The translations under genes and the position numbers were made by a program. Of a stretch of DNA of 5,672 nucleotides, positions 1-4,249 are shown piece after piece. Numbering within the stretch: position 1 is the stretch's first letter; each line of letters opens with the position of its first letter. The DNA comes from Nitrososphaeria archaeon (lineage in GTDB: Archaea > Thermoproteota > Nitrososphaeria > JACIWG01). The notes below the pieces were generated by a model, which had not been told where the DNA came from, made no database searches, and saw nothing but the letters and a program-made list of their open reading frames with translations. The stretch spans positions 7,509 through 13,180 of the forward strand of contig JACIWG010000034.1 of the NCBI GenBank assembly GCA_014361085.1, read 5' to 3'.

Positions 1-30
1 CACCAAAACATTATCAATAATCAAAAATAT

Positions 31-70
31 TTTTATTTTCGTCTCCAAAAGACAAAAGACGAAAATAAAA
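31..70. repeat. Perfect 14-bp inverted repeat at the start of the ribbon-helix-helix ORF
   Basis: The arm TTTTATTTTCGTCT (31-44) is exactly complementary to AGACGAAAATAAAA (57-70), with a 12-nt spacer. The right arm ends on the A of the ATG at 70. The left arm lies where a TATA box would sit for a leaderless transcript. Small ribbon-helix-helix proteins often repress their own promoter through inverted repeats, so an autoregulatory operator is a reasonable inference. A hairpin over the start codon of a longer transcript is the alternative. Confidence 0.6.
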
Positions 71-351
71 TGACCAAAAAAGGCTACACACACATAATCG
101 TCCCAGAACACCTACACCAAACCCTAAAAGCACTCTCAAAAAAACACAACATAAGCATCTCAAAAATAATAGAATACAGTATTAATACCAGTATTAATAC
201 CGACAACAATCTAACAAAAGACGATTATAATGAAACGGGCTCGAGGGGATTTGAACCCCCGACCCCAGGCTTAGAGGGCCTGTGCTCTATCCATACTGAG
301 CTACGAGCCCACTTTAGAGCTTCAATTCAAACCTTTAAAATTTTCTGTTAA
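70..351 (+). CDS. Small ribbon-helix-helix (CopG/Arc-like) DNA-binding protein with a tRNA-antisense tail
   Basis: The first 45 or so residues look like a ribbon-helix-helix domain: a short strand (YTHIIVPEHL, residues 6-15), helix 1 (LHQTLKALSKKHN), a turn (ISIS) and helix 2 (KIIEYSI). Such proteins are dimeric DNA binders, often repressors carried by plasmids and viruses. From about residue 56 the frame is simply the antisense of tRNA-Arg (GSRGFEPPTPGLEG...), and it stops only at 349-351, so the last 38 residues are probably not a selected domain. There is no ribosome binding site before the ATG, so the transcript may be leaderless. The gene is AT-rich and points at the 3' end of a tRNA, a usual position for the terminal gene of an archaeal integrated element. 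The domain call rests on pattern recognition only. The true C-terminus is uncertain. Confidence 0.55.
   Translation: MTKKGYTHIIVPEHLHQTLKALSKKHNISISKIIEYSINTSINTDNNLTKDDYNETGSRGFEPPTPGLEGLCSIHTELRAHFRASIQTFKIFC
178..201. repeat. Two tandem 12-bp repeats, each containing a 10-bp palindrome
   Basis: AGTATTAATACC occurs twice in direct succession (178-189 and 190-201). Each copy contains GTATTAATAC, which is its own reverse complement. The two sites are therefore 12 bp apart, close to one helical turn, and 36 bp from the 3' end of tRNA-Arg. In the coding frame they give the repeated residues SINT-SINT. They may be protein-binding sites near an attachment site, or a simple in-frame duplication. 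Confidence 0.6.
237..310 (-). tRNA. tRNA-Arg(UCU)
   Basis: The reverse complement folds as a class I tRNA of 74 nt. The acceptor stem pairs GGGCTCG with CGAGCCC. The D-stem is GCTC/GAGC, the anticodon stem CAGGC/GCCTG with loop CCTCTAA, and the T-stem GGGGG/CCCCT with loop TTCAAAT. The anticodon is TCT (Arg, codons AGA/AGG). CCA is not encoded. Position 33, almost always U, is C here. The whole gene lies antisense within the readthrough part of the ribbon-helix-helix ORF. Confidence 0.93.
334..344 (-). promoter_or_regulatory. TATA-like box for tRNA-Arg
   Basis: Read on the minus strand, AAAATTTTAAA lies 24-34 nt upstream of the tRNA 5' end and is preceded by a purine stretch (AG) that could serve as a BRE. 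The position is right for an archaeal tRNA promoter with a very short leader. The sequence is AT-rich all around, so the assignment is tentative. Confidence 0.4.
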
Positions 352-392
352 AATATTTTATCTTAAAATAGAGTATTTCAAAAGTTATTTTT

Positions 393-399
393 AAAAAAA
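393..399 (-). terminator. Oligo-T stretch downstream of the 61-residue gene
   Basis: On the minus strand a run of seven T follows the TAG stop (420-418) of the small gene by about 19 nt. Archaeal RNA polymerase terminates at U-runs without needing a hairpin, so this is a likely terminator separating that gene from tRNA-Arg. Confidence 0.4.
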
Positions 400-417
400 T
401 AAGGTGGGGTGGGCGCC

Positions 418-603
418 CTATGTTAGTCCAAGGTCTGGGAACTTTGCCTTTTCTACACCAAGTTCTTCCTGTAGTGTCCGTATCCTTTTAGCGTATTCCA
501 GCATTTTTTCTCTATCATTTTGTACCTTAGCAATTTTGTAAGCTTTCCACGCCTTTTTTAAGGCGCCCCATGTTTGGCCAGTGGTATAAGTCTTAGAAGA
601 CAT
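418..603 (-). CDS. Small lysine-rich helical protein of unknown function (61 residues)
   Basis: I do not recognise a named family. The protein is basic and almost wholly helical in composition: a short polar N-terminus (1-10), a first helix with regularly spaced aromatic and lysine residues (WGALKKAWKAYKIAK, 12-26), a second charged helix (REKMLEYAKRIRTLQEEL, 31-48) and a PDLGL tail. It has no cysteines, signal peptide or membrane segment, so it is probably cytoplasmic and may bind nucleic acid or a partner protein (inference). Start ATG 603 is preceded by GTGA (613-610), a partial match to the archaeal Shine-Dalgarno sequence, at 6 nt spacing. Stop is TAG. It lies 68 nt downstream of thiL on the same strand; a TATA-like TTTTTATC at 641-634 suggests a promoter of its own. 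The two-helix pattern, the plausible ribosome binding site and the flanking oligo-T argue that it is real. Confidence 0.7.
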   Translation of the reverse strand: MSSKTYTTGQTWGALKKAWKAYKIAKVQNDREKMLEYAKRIRTLQEELGVEKAKFPDLGLT

Positions 604-671
604 ACTGTCTCACTATAAGCTTTCATTTAATGAGATAAAAATGTTTCTCTTTTCATTTGACAAGACCCATG

Positions 672-1634
672 CTATTTGAAGTGAATCCATCCTTTTTTCT
701 CTAATACTTCTCCCTTAAAATACACTTTACCACTTCCATCAACAGTTCTACCAATAATCTTAATTGGTGTGTCTGTTTCCTCGCCTACTTCCAATATTTT
801 TTGGGCATCTTTAGGCTTACAGGTGAAAACAATTTCATACTCTTCTCCTCCATATAAAGTATATTCCCTCTTCTCTCCTTCAGACAGTTCGCCATAATTT
901 TTAAGATTCTCGTTTATAGGAAGTTCGTATAAAAGTATGTCCACCCGACTATGCTGCGCTATCTCGTACAGTGAAAGGACTAAGCCGTCACTTGAATCTA
1001 TTGAAGCTGTAACTAGCTTCCGGTTGCATGCAACTAAACCAAAGTTTAATCTTGGCTTAGGGTATAAAACGCTCTCTAGGGCCTTCTCCACCAGTCTGGG
1101 ACTCCTAATTTTTTTCTTTCCACTCAAAATATCTAATCCTAAGGGTGGAAGTCCGAAATCTCCTGTGACCAAAACATATTCATCTGCATCGGCTCCATCT
1201 CTTCTAATTACATTCTTTCCCCAACCAAACATTATACAGTCAATTATAAGATCAGATGCCTCATTAGTATCTCCACCAACTATTTCTATATCGAATTCAT
1301 TTCTTGCATCTTTAAACCCATTCACTATCTCAAGAACTTGTTCCTCATTAAACCCCTTAGGAAGACCTAATGAAACAAGCGCACCCCATGGCTTCACACC
1401 CTTACATGCAAAATCACTTACGCAAGCGACCACACTTTTTCTTGCAGCCTGACGTAAAGTCATTCCTCTTGGCACGTCAGTTTTACCTACAAGCATGTCT
1501 ACCTTAATAACAAACTTATCCCTCTTAACAGCCTTCCTAGTCCATGCAACATCATCACCAATATAAGAAAAAAGTCTCCTCGGTTGTCCCAAAACTTCTA
1601 AAAACATGTTAATAACAGTTAACTCATCAACCAT
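672..1634 (-). CDS. thiL: Thiamine-monophosphate kinase ThiL
   Basis: ThiL phosphorylates thiamine monophosphate to thiamine diphosphate with ATP, the last step of thiamine cofactor synthesis, in the cytoplasm. At 320 residues it has normal length and the PurM/AIR-synthase fold signatures in order: GDDVA (26-30, nucleotide/Mg site), DMLVGKTDVP (46-55), SDFACKGVKP (73-82), the GGDT motif (120-123) with the following acidic residues, VTGDFG (156-161), DSSDGL (213-218) and GGEEYEI (262-268), where most homologues have GGEDYEL. All acidic metal ligands expected of the family appear present. Start ATG 1634 is preceded on the minus strand by GGTG about 10 nt upstream. Stop is TAG. The gene is divergent from tRNA-Thr across a 91-bp AT-rich spacer. 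No thiamine riboswitch (THI box) is evident upstream and no other thiamine gene is in the window. Confidence 0.96.
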   Translation of the reverse strand: MVDELTVINMFLEVLGQPRRLFSYIGDDVAWTRKAVKRDKFVIKVDMLVGKTDVPRGMTLRQAARKSVVACVSDFACKGVKPWGALVSLGLPKGFNEEQVLEIVNGFKDARNEFDIEIVGGDTNEASDLIIDCIMFGWGKNVIRRDGADADEYVLVTGDFGLPPLGLDILSGKKKIRSPRLVEKALESVLYPKPRLNFGLVACNRKLVTASIDSSDGLVLSLYEIAQHSRVDILLYELPINENLKNYGELSEGEKREYTLYGGEEYEIVFTCKPKDAQKILEVGEETDTPIKIIGRTVDGSGKVYFKGEVLEKKGWIHFK

Positions 1635-1687
1635 TACACTTTCACACCAGACACCGACATAAACTATAAATTATGATTTAAATAAAA

Positions 1688-1695
1688 TTTTAAAC
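1688..1695 (+). promoter_or_regulatory. Probable TATA box for tRNA-Thr
   Basis: TTTTAAAC lies 31-38 nt upstream of the tRNA-Thr 5' end in an AT-only tract (about 1677-1695). The same tract probably also serves thiL on the opposite strand, whose start is about 45 nt away. The exact box cannot be fixed by eye. Confidence 0.4.
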
Positions 1696-1725
1696 AATAA
1701 CAAACAAATACTCTGTGGCCTAAGT

Positions 1726-1798
1726 GCCCCGGTAGCTCAGCTGGTAGAGCGATTGCCTCGTAAGCAATAGGCCGCGGGTTCAACCCCCGCCCGGGGCT
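1726..1798 (+). tRNA. tRNA-Thr(CGU)
   Basis: The gene folds as a class I tRNA of 73 nt: acceptor GCCCCGG/CCGGGGC, D-stem GCTC/GAGC, anticodon stem ATTGC/GCAAT with loop CTCGTAA (anticodon CGT, Thr codon ACG), variable loop AGGCC, T-stem GCGGG/CCCGC with loop TTCAACC, and discriminator T as expected for archaeal tRNA-Thr. No CCA is encoded and no intron is present. Confidence 0.95.
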
Positions 1799-1804
1799 TC
1801 AAAT

Positions 1805-1832
1805 TATAGTTAAATTAGTGACGTAAACTATA
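1805..1832. promoter_or_regulatory. Inverted repeat overlapping the CxxCxxCC gene promoter
   Basis: TATAGTT (1805-1811) and AACTATA (1826-1832) form a perfect 7-bp inverted repeat with a 14-nt spacer. The right arm overlaps CTATATC (1828-1834), which sits 26-32 nt before the ATG at 1860 and is the best TATA box for a leaderless transcript. A repressor site covering the TATA box is possible, but short AT-rich inverted repeats also arise by chance. Confidence 0.3.
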
Positions 1833-1859
1833 TCAAAATTTTTAACCCAATATTAGACT

Positions 1860-2312
1860 ATGAACTGTATTAGATGCGGTAAATGCTGTACTCGTACAAG
1901 GATGCAACTTACTCAAGATGATATAAGAAGAATAGAGAAGCTTGGTTTCAAAAAGGAGATGTTTGTAAAATATGATTTAAATGGGTTTGCAAAAATAAAA
2001 AACAGTCAAGGATATTGCATATTTTATAATGATTTTGAAAAGAAATGTATCATATACGATAATAGGCCTATAGGTTGCAAACTATATCCAATAATTTATG
2101 ATGCACAAAAACATGCAGTAACCGTTGACCAGCTCTGTCCATCAGCTCAAACAGTAACAAGAAGGGAGATAAAACGTAAGCAGAAGCTCTTAATTAGCAC
2201 GGTGGAACAACTATTTAAGGAAGCGGAAGAAAGGAAAAATATTAAAAAACAAAAAACGATACCTAAAAACAATCGCGGGGGTTGCCAAGCCAGGTCAAAG
2301 GCGCAGGACTGA
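1860..2312 (+). CDS. CxxCxxCC-type (YkgJ family) metal-binding protein
   Basis: The N-terminus carries the family signature C3-x2-C6-x2-C9-C10. It is followed by C53, C63, the typical RPxGC segment (R69, P70, C73, then KLYP) and C93-P94. Proteins of this family bind zinc or an iron-sulfur centre; their biochemical role is mostly unknown. Residues 100-138 form a lysine-rich helical tail (EIKRKQKLLISTVEQLFKEA onward). The first codon is an ATG with no ribosome binding site but with a TATA-like CTATATC 26-32 nt upstream, so the mRNA is probably leaderless. The frame does not stop before the tRNA-Leu gene downstream: the last 12 residues (RGGCQARSKAQD region) are encoded by tRNA-Leu and the TGA falls in the anticodon loop. 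The conserved domain is complete well before that, so the overlap affects only the tail. A lost stop codon or a small frameshift in the A-rich stretch 2241-2270 could also explain it. Confidence 0.85.
   Translation: MNCIRCGKCCTRTRMQLTQDDIRRIEKLGFKKEMFVKYDLNGFAKIKNSQGYCIFYNDFEKKCIIYDNRPIGCKLYPIIYDAQKHAVTVDQLCPSAQTVTRREIKRKQKLLISTVEQLFKEAEERKNIKKQKTIPKNNRGGCQARSKAQD
2240..2248 (+). promoter_or_regulatory. Possible tRNA-Leu promoter inside the CxxCxxCC gene
   Basis: ATATTAAAA lies 27-35 nt before the tRNA-Leu 5' end and follows the purine run GGAAAA, a TATA/BRE-like arrangement. If it is active, the tRNA can be transcribed independently of the overlapping protein gene. Confidence 0.3.
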
Positions 2313-2362
2313 GGCTCCTGTCCCGTAGGGGTTCGTGGGTTCAAATCCCACCCCCCGCACCA
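2275..2362 (+). tRNA. tRNA-Leu(GAG), CCA encoded
   Basis: This is a class II tRNA. The acceptor pairs GCGGGGG with CCCCCGC, the D-arm has GCC...GGC, the anticodon stem CAGGA/TCCTG carries loop CTGAGGC (anticodon GAG, Leu), the long variable arm is CCC-GTA-GGG, and the T-stem is GTGGG/CCCAC with loop TTCAAAT. Discriminator A (2359) is followed by an encoded CCA (2360-2362), unlike the other two tRNAs here. The 5' 38 nt overlap the end of the CxxCxxCC gene. Its 3' end faces the accessory region and is partly repeated at 5345-5357. Confidence 0.95.
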
Positions 2363-2458
2363 TGATCCAATTTTGGGTCGCATATAATCGTCCATTCTTT
2401 TCCAAGATGCGTTTTGTGGTTTGGGCCAACTTTTAAGTTCAGAGTGTAAAAAGATGTT

Positions 2459-2464
2459 GGAGGG
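2459..2464 (+). promoter_or_regulatory. Strong ribosome binding site of the DUF6506-like gene
   Basis: GGAGGG stands 6 nt before the ATG at 2471. It fixes that start and shows a leadered mRNA, in contrast to the leaderless-looking genes on either side. Confidence 0.7.
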
Positions 2465-2470
2465 CTTGTT

Positions 2471-2803
2471 ATGGTTAGACGGTTTAAGGCGGCTTTTGTA
2501 GCACACGTTCCAGATGCAGATCCTGCTAAGCATCGGTGTGTTATTAAGACGTCTCTCTACGAACTTAAAAGTGTTTTAGTTAAGAATGATAACGAAGCAG
2601 TTGAGGTATGCAAGGAGCTCGCTCGAAGAGAGGGTGTTCACGCATTCATCCTATGTCCAGGCTTCACACATAAAGTGATAGCTCGAATAGTGGATGTCGT
2701 CGGTGAAGGGGTCTCAGTAAACGTTGCGAGAGGAGATGGGCCAAGTAACGAAGCTGCTCTGAAGATCATGAGGGAGATAGGCTGGTTTGAAAAGGGAACC
2801 TAG
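2471..2803 (+). CDS. DUF6506-like small alpha/beta protein
   Basis: The 110-residue product resembles the DUF6506 family: an N-terminal strand (RFKAAFVAHV, 4-13), then the family-like DADPxKHR segment (15-22), a strand/helix pair with AVEVCKELARREGVHAF (43-59), an LCPGFTH loop (61-67) and a helix-strand ending in VSVNVARGDG. The function of the family is unknown. No catalytic motif, signal peptide or membrane segment is visible, so the protein should be cytoplasmic. It may be a small ligand-binding or regulatory protein (inference). A strong GGAGGG site sets the ATG. Stop is TAG. It is the first gene after the 3' end of tRNA-Leu and is convergent with the minus-strand membrane-protein gene to its right. 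The family assignment is from memory of the motif and not from a search. Confidence 0.7.
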   Translation: MVRRFKAAFVAHVPDADPAKHRCVIKTSLYELKSVLVKNDNEAVEVCKELARREGVHAFILCPGFTHKVIARIVDVVGEGVSVNVARGDGPSNEAALKIMREIGWFEKGT

Positions 2804-2950
2804 CTCTTGTGGAAATTTATGATGAACACCAAAGAACTCGGGCTTGGATTAAAACATCAAGCCTCACCAATAAACCTAAAGCTCGTAGATGTTGTTTAGC
2901 TGAGGAGCCTAGGTAAGCTATCGTTTACATTACTGAACAGCTCGTCTGTC

Positions 2951-2957
2951 AAAAAAA
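2951..2957 (-). terminator. Oligo-T stretch ending the minus-strand winged-helix operon
   Basis: On the minus strand seven T occur at the end of the open frame that would complete the broken membrane protein, directly before its TGA (2951-2949). A U-run here would terminate the minus-strand operon before it reaches the convergent DUF6506-like gene. Confidence 0.35.
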
Positions 2958-3080
2958 GTTGGAGGGAAGCCACTTGTTACTGATGAATAAAGCTAAAGAG
3001 TAAAGAATAGAGGCAATCATGGTAAGTCCTTTCTCAGATTATTCCGAAGATTATGGAAGCTATGGCATAGAAGGCTTTTC

Positions 3081-3245
3081 TTAAATTATCTCTAAAGAAC
3101 CTACTAGTAGAAGTATTATGGCGAATAAACTAAGAATTCCGGATAGAAGAGTCGCATAAACATTAGCTAAAAACGTAAGCGTTGAGAAGATCCATAAAGT
3201 GATGAAAAATATTCCAGTCATTTTGTAAAAGAAATTTTTATTCAT
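3081..3245 (-). CDS. Small two-helix membrane protein (54 residues), probably the N-terminal half of a frameshifted four-helix protein
   Basis: Start ATG 3245 lies 17 nt downstream of the minus-strand winged-helix gene, in the same direction. The product has a short polar N-terminus (MNKNFFYK) and two strong hydrophobic segments: residues 10-28 (GIFFITLWIFSTLTFL core) and 29-50 (LLSGILSLFAIILLLVG core), with almost no charged residues. Stop is TAA 3083-3081. After the stop, hydrophobic coding-like sequence continues: one frame gives FFRDNLRKAFYAIASIIFGI (to TGA at about 3030), and the original frame resumes with MIASILYSLALFISNKWLPS, ending at TGA 2951-2949. Two opposite single-base shifts would restore one protein of about 98 residues with four membrane helices. 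It is therefore either a truncated gene or a broken one. No family is recognised. No ribosome binding site is clear; expression would depend on the upstream gene. Confidence 0.5.
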   Translation of the reverse strand: MNKNFFYKMTGIFFITLWIFSTLTFLANVYATLLSGILSLFAIILLLVGSLEII

Positions 3246-3262
3246 GCTTTAGTTTTTAGGCA

Positions 3263-3556
3263 TTAGCTTCCAATCTGTTGATGTGCATGACTTCCATAAT
3301 TTCTGATGAAATCTAAAATCTCTCTACTTTTAGCAGGATTTAAAGAAATGGTTTCTTCTCTTTTATGGAGTAAGATATAGCCTCTATTTACCAAGTCCTT
3401 TATACATTTTCTAACCCTTTTACCGTTTCTCCTAATCTTTCTACCGAGAAAGTTTACTAAGGTATCTGTAGGGAAATAGTGGGCACCCCACCTTCCCTTC
3501 TTCAATAAGAATTCTACGACGGAAACTTTAACCTGCTCGTCTGTGAGTTGAGACAT
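3263..3556 (-). CDS. Winged-helix DNA-binding protein (97 residues)
   Basis: The sequence follows a winged-helix plan: helix 1 (DEQVKVSVVEFLLKKG, 6-21), an aromatic loop (RWGAHYFP), helix 2 (TDTLVNFLGRKI, 30-41), a very basic recognition helix (RNGKRVRKCIKDLVNRG, 43-59) and a beta wing (YILLHKREETISLNP, 60-74), then a short C-terminal helix. It should act as a cytoplasmic DNA-binding regulator. No ligand or metal site is visible (one cysteine only). The ATG at 3556 has no ribosome binding site; a TATA-like palindrome ends 25 nt upstream, so the mRNA is probably leaderless. It is divergent from a second, unrelated-looking winged-helix gene and followed at 17 nt by a membrane-protein ORF. It may regulate the shared promoter (inference). 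Confidence 0.75.
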   Translation of the reverse strand: MSQLTDEQVKVSVVEFLLKKGRWGAHYFPTDTLVNFLGRKIRRNGKRVRKCIKDLVNRGYILLHKREETISLNPAKSREILDFIRNYGSHAHQQIGS

Positions 3557-3580
3557 AGTACAGTTACAGAACTTTGAAGG

Positions 3581-3598
3581 TAAATATTTAAATATTTA
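3581..3598. promoter_or_regulatory. Symmetric bidirectional TATA box between the two winged-helix genes
   Basis: TAAATATTTAAATATTTA is a perfect 18-bp palindrome. Its centre (3589.5) is almost exactly midway between the two ATG codons (3556 minus, 3624 plus). Each edge lies about 25 nt from its gene, the right place for an archaeal TATA box of a leaderless mRNA. It is also a tandem repeat of TAAATATT. One site probably drives both operons, and a dimeric winged-helix protein bound here would control both at once (inference). Confidence 0.6.
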
Positions 3599-3623
3599 TA
3601 CTTGAAATAATTTATTGGTCGTT

Positions 3624-3983
3624 ATGGCCAAGGAAGTTAGGTATAAGGATATGGGAGACTCGATTCTGATTAAGGCTTTTGGTTACTCGCCTAAGCTGAG
3701 AATACTCGACATATTCTTAACAAACCCCTACCTCGACTTCAGTAAGGAAGAATTAGTTAGAGAGCTCGGTATGAGCAAGCAAACCCTATATAAGAACTTC
3801 AAGGATTTAGTAGAGCTTGGAGTGATTAAGGTTTCGAGGAACATAGGTAGAGCAACCATGTACAGGATAAACAGAGAACATCCATTGGTGAAAAGATTGG
3901 ACGAGATAATAAACGAGATATCCCTACAAATAGCTGAGGAAGAAGCAAAGAAGCAGGCTAAACAAGTTCCAGTTAGTAAGTGA
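3624..3983 (+). CDS. Winged-helix transcriptional regulator with C-terminal coiled helix (119 residues)
   Basis: An ArsR/MarR-like winged helix is visible: helix 1 (PKLRILDIFLTNP, 23-35), helix 2 (KEELVRELG, 41-49), recognition helix (SKQTLYKNFKDLVELG, 51-66) and wing (VIKVSRNIGRATMYRIN, 67-83). A long charged helix follows (PLVKRLDEIINEIS then AEEEAKKQAKQ, 87-114), suited to dimerisation. No metal-binding cysteines are present. I chose ATG 3624, placed 26 nt from the edge of the palindromic TATA box; a TTG nine bases upstream (3615) is also in frame but less likely. The TGA stop (3981-3983) shares its A with an ATG that is in frame with the next membrane protein, an arrangement typical of translational coupling. 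The gene is head of a plus-strand operon with two membrane proteins and probably controls it (inference). Confidence 0.85.
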   Translation: MAKEVRYKDMGDSILIKAFGYSPKLRILDIFLTNPYLDFSKEELVRELGMSKQTLYKNFKDLVELGVIKVSRNIGRATMYRINREHPLVKRLDEIINEISLQIAEEEAKKQAKQVPVSK

Positions 3984-4018
3984 TGATGCGAATGTAGATA
4001 TTTAAGAACCCCGGTGTC

Positions 4019-4249
4019 TTGTTTTGTTTAAGCGCATTTTCATTGGTGTTAGGCACTTTTCTTGTTACACTGGAGGTACCTGTTCGGATAACTTATGACC
4101 CAACTGCCGCTGAACAATATGATCTTATGCATGCTTATCTACCCCTTGGCTTTACCCTCTGGATTCTGGCTCTGGTTTTTCTTGTTGGAGGGATTGTCTT
4201 AGGAGCACGGGAGCCTTTTTCGGTCGCTCAGTTGAAAAACCATTCTTGA
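4019..4249 (+). CDS. Small two-helix membrane protein (76 residues), start uncertain
   Basis: Two hydrophobic segments are seen, at residues about 3-20 (LSAFSLVLGTFL core) and 42-63 (LGFTLWILALVFLVGGIVLG). Between them is a polar loop of about 25 residues with ITYDPTAAEQYDLMHAY, and after them a short polar tail. No family is recognised. The TTG at 4019 is the first usable start after an in-frame TAG at 3995-3997. However, ATG 3983, overlapping the stop of the regulator as TGATG, is in the same frame and would give MMRM, then the TAG, then IFKNPGVL leading directly into helix 1. The next junction (TGATG, 4247-4251) is built the same way. So the original start was probably ATG 3983, and the gene now carries an amber codon at position 5, unless TTG 4019 (or 4043/GTG 4046) is used. 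TAG is the stop of at least three other genes here, so it is not likely to be reassigned. Confidence 0.55.
   Translation: MFCLSAFSLVLGTFLVTLEVPVRITYDPTAAEQYDLMHAYLPLGFTLWILALVFLVGGIVLGAREPFSVAQLKNHS

Noticed and set aside
937..1452. Long plus-strand ORF (171 codons) opposite thiL
   Set aside because: Serine- and proline-rich antisense shadow of the clear thiL coding frame.
2147..2533. Minus-strand ORF of 128 codons
   Set aside because: It crosses tRNA-Leu (the WDLNPRTPTG stretch is tRNA antisense) and overlaps two better plus-strand genes.
2840..2864. Small inverted repeat GGCTTG...CAAGCC between convergent genes
   Set aside because: Only 6 bp with an 11-nt loop and no T-run after it, so a terminator is not supported.
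2815..3228. Plus-strand frame with coding-like fragments (IYDEHQRTRAW..., KNVSVEKIHKVMK)
   Set aside because: I considered a decayed transposase, but four in-frame stops occur and most of the segment is antisense to the better hydrophobic ORF on the minus strand.
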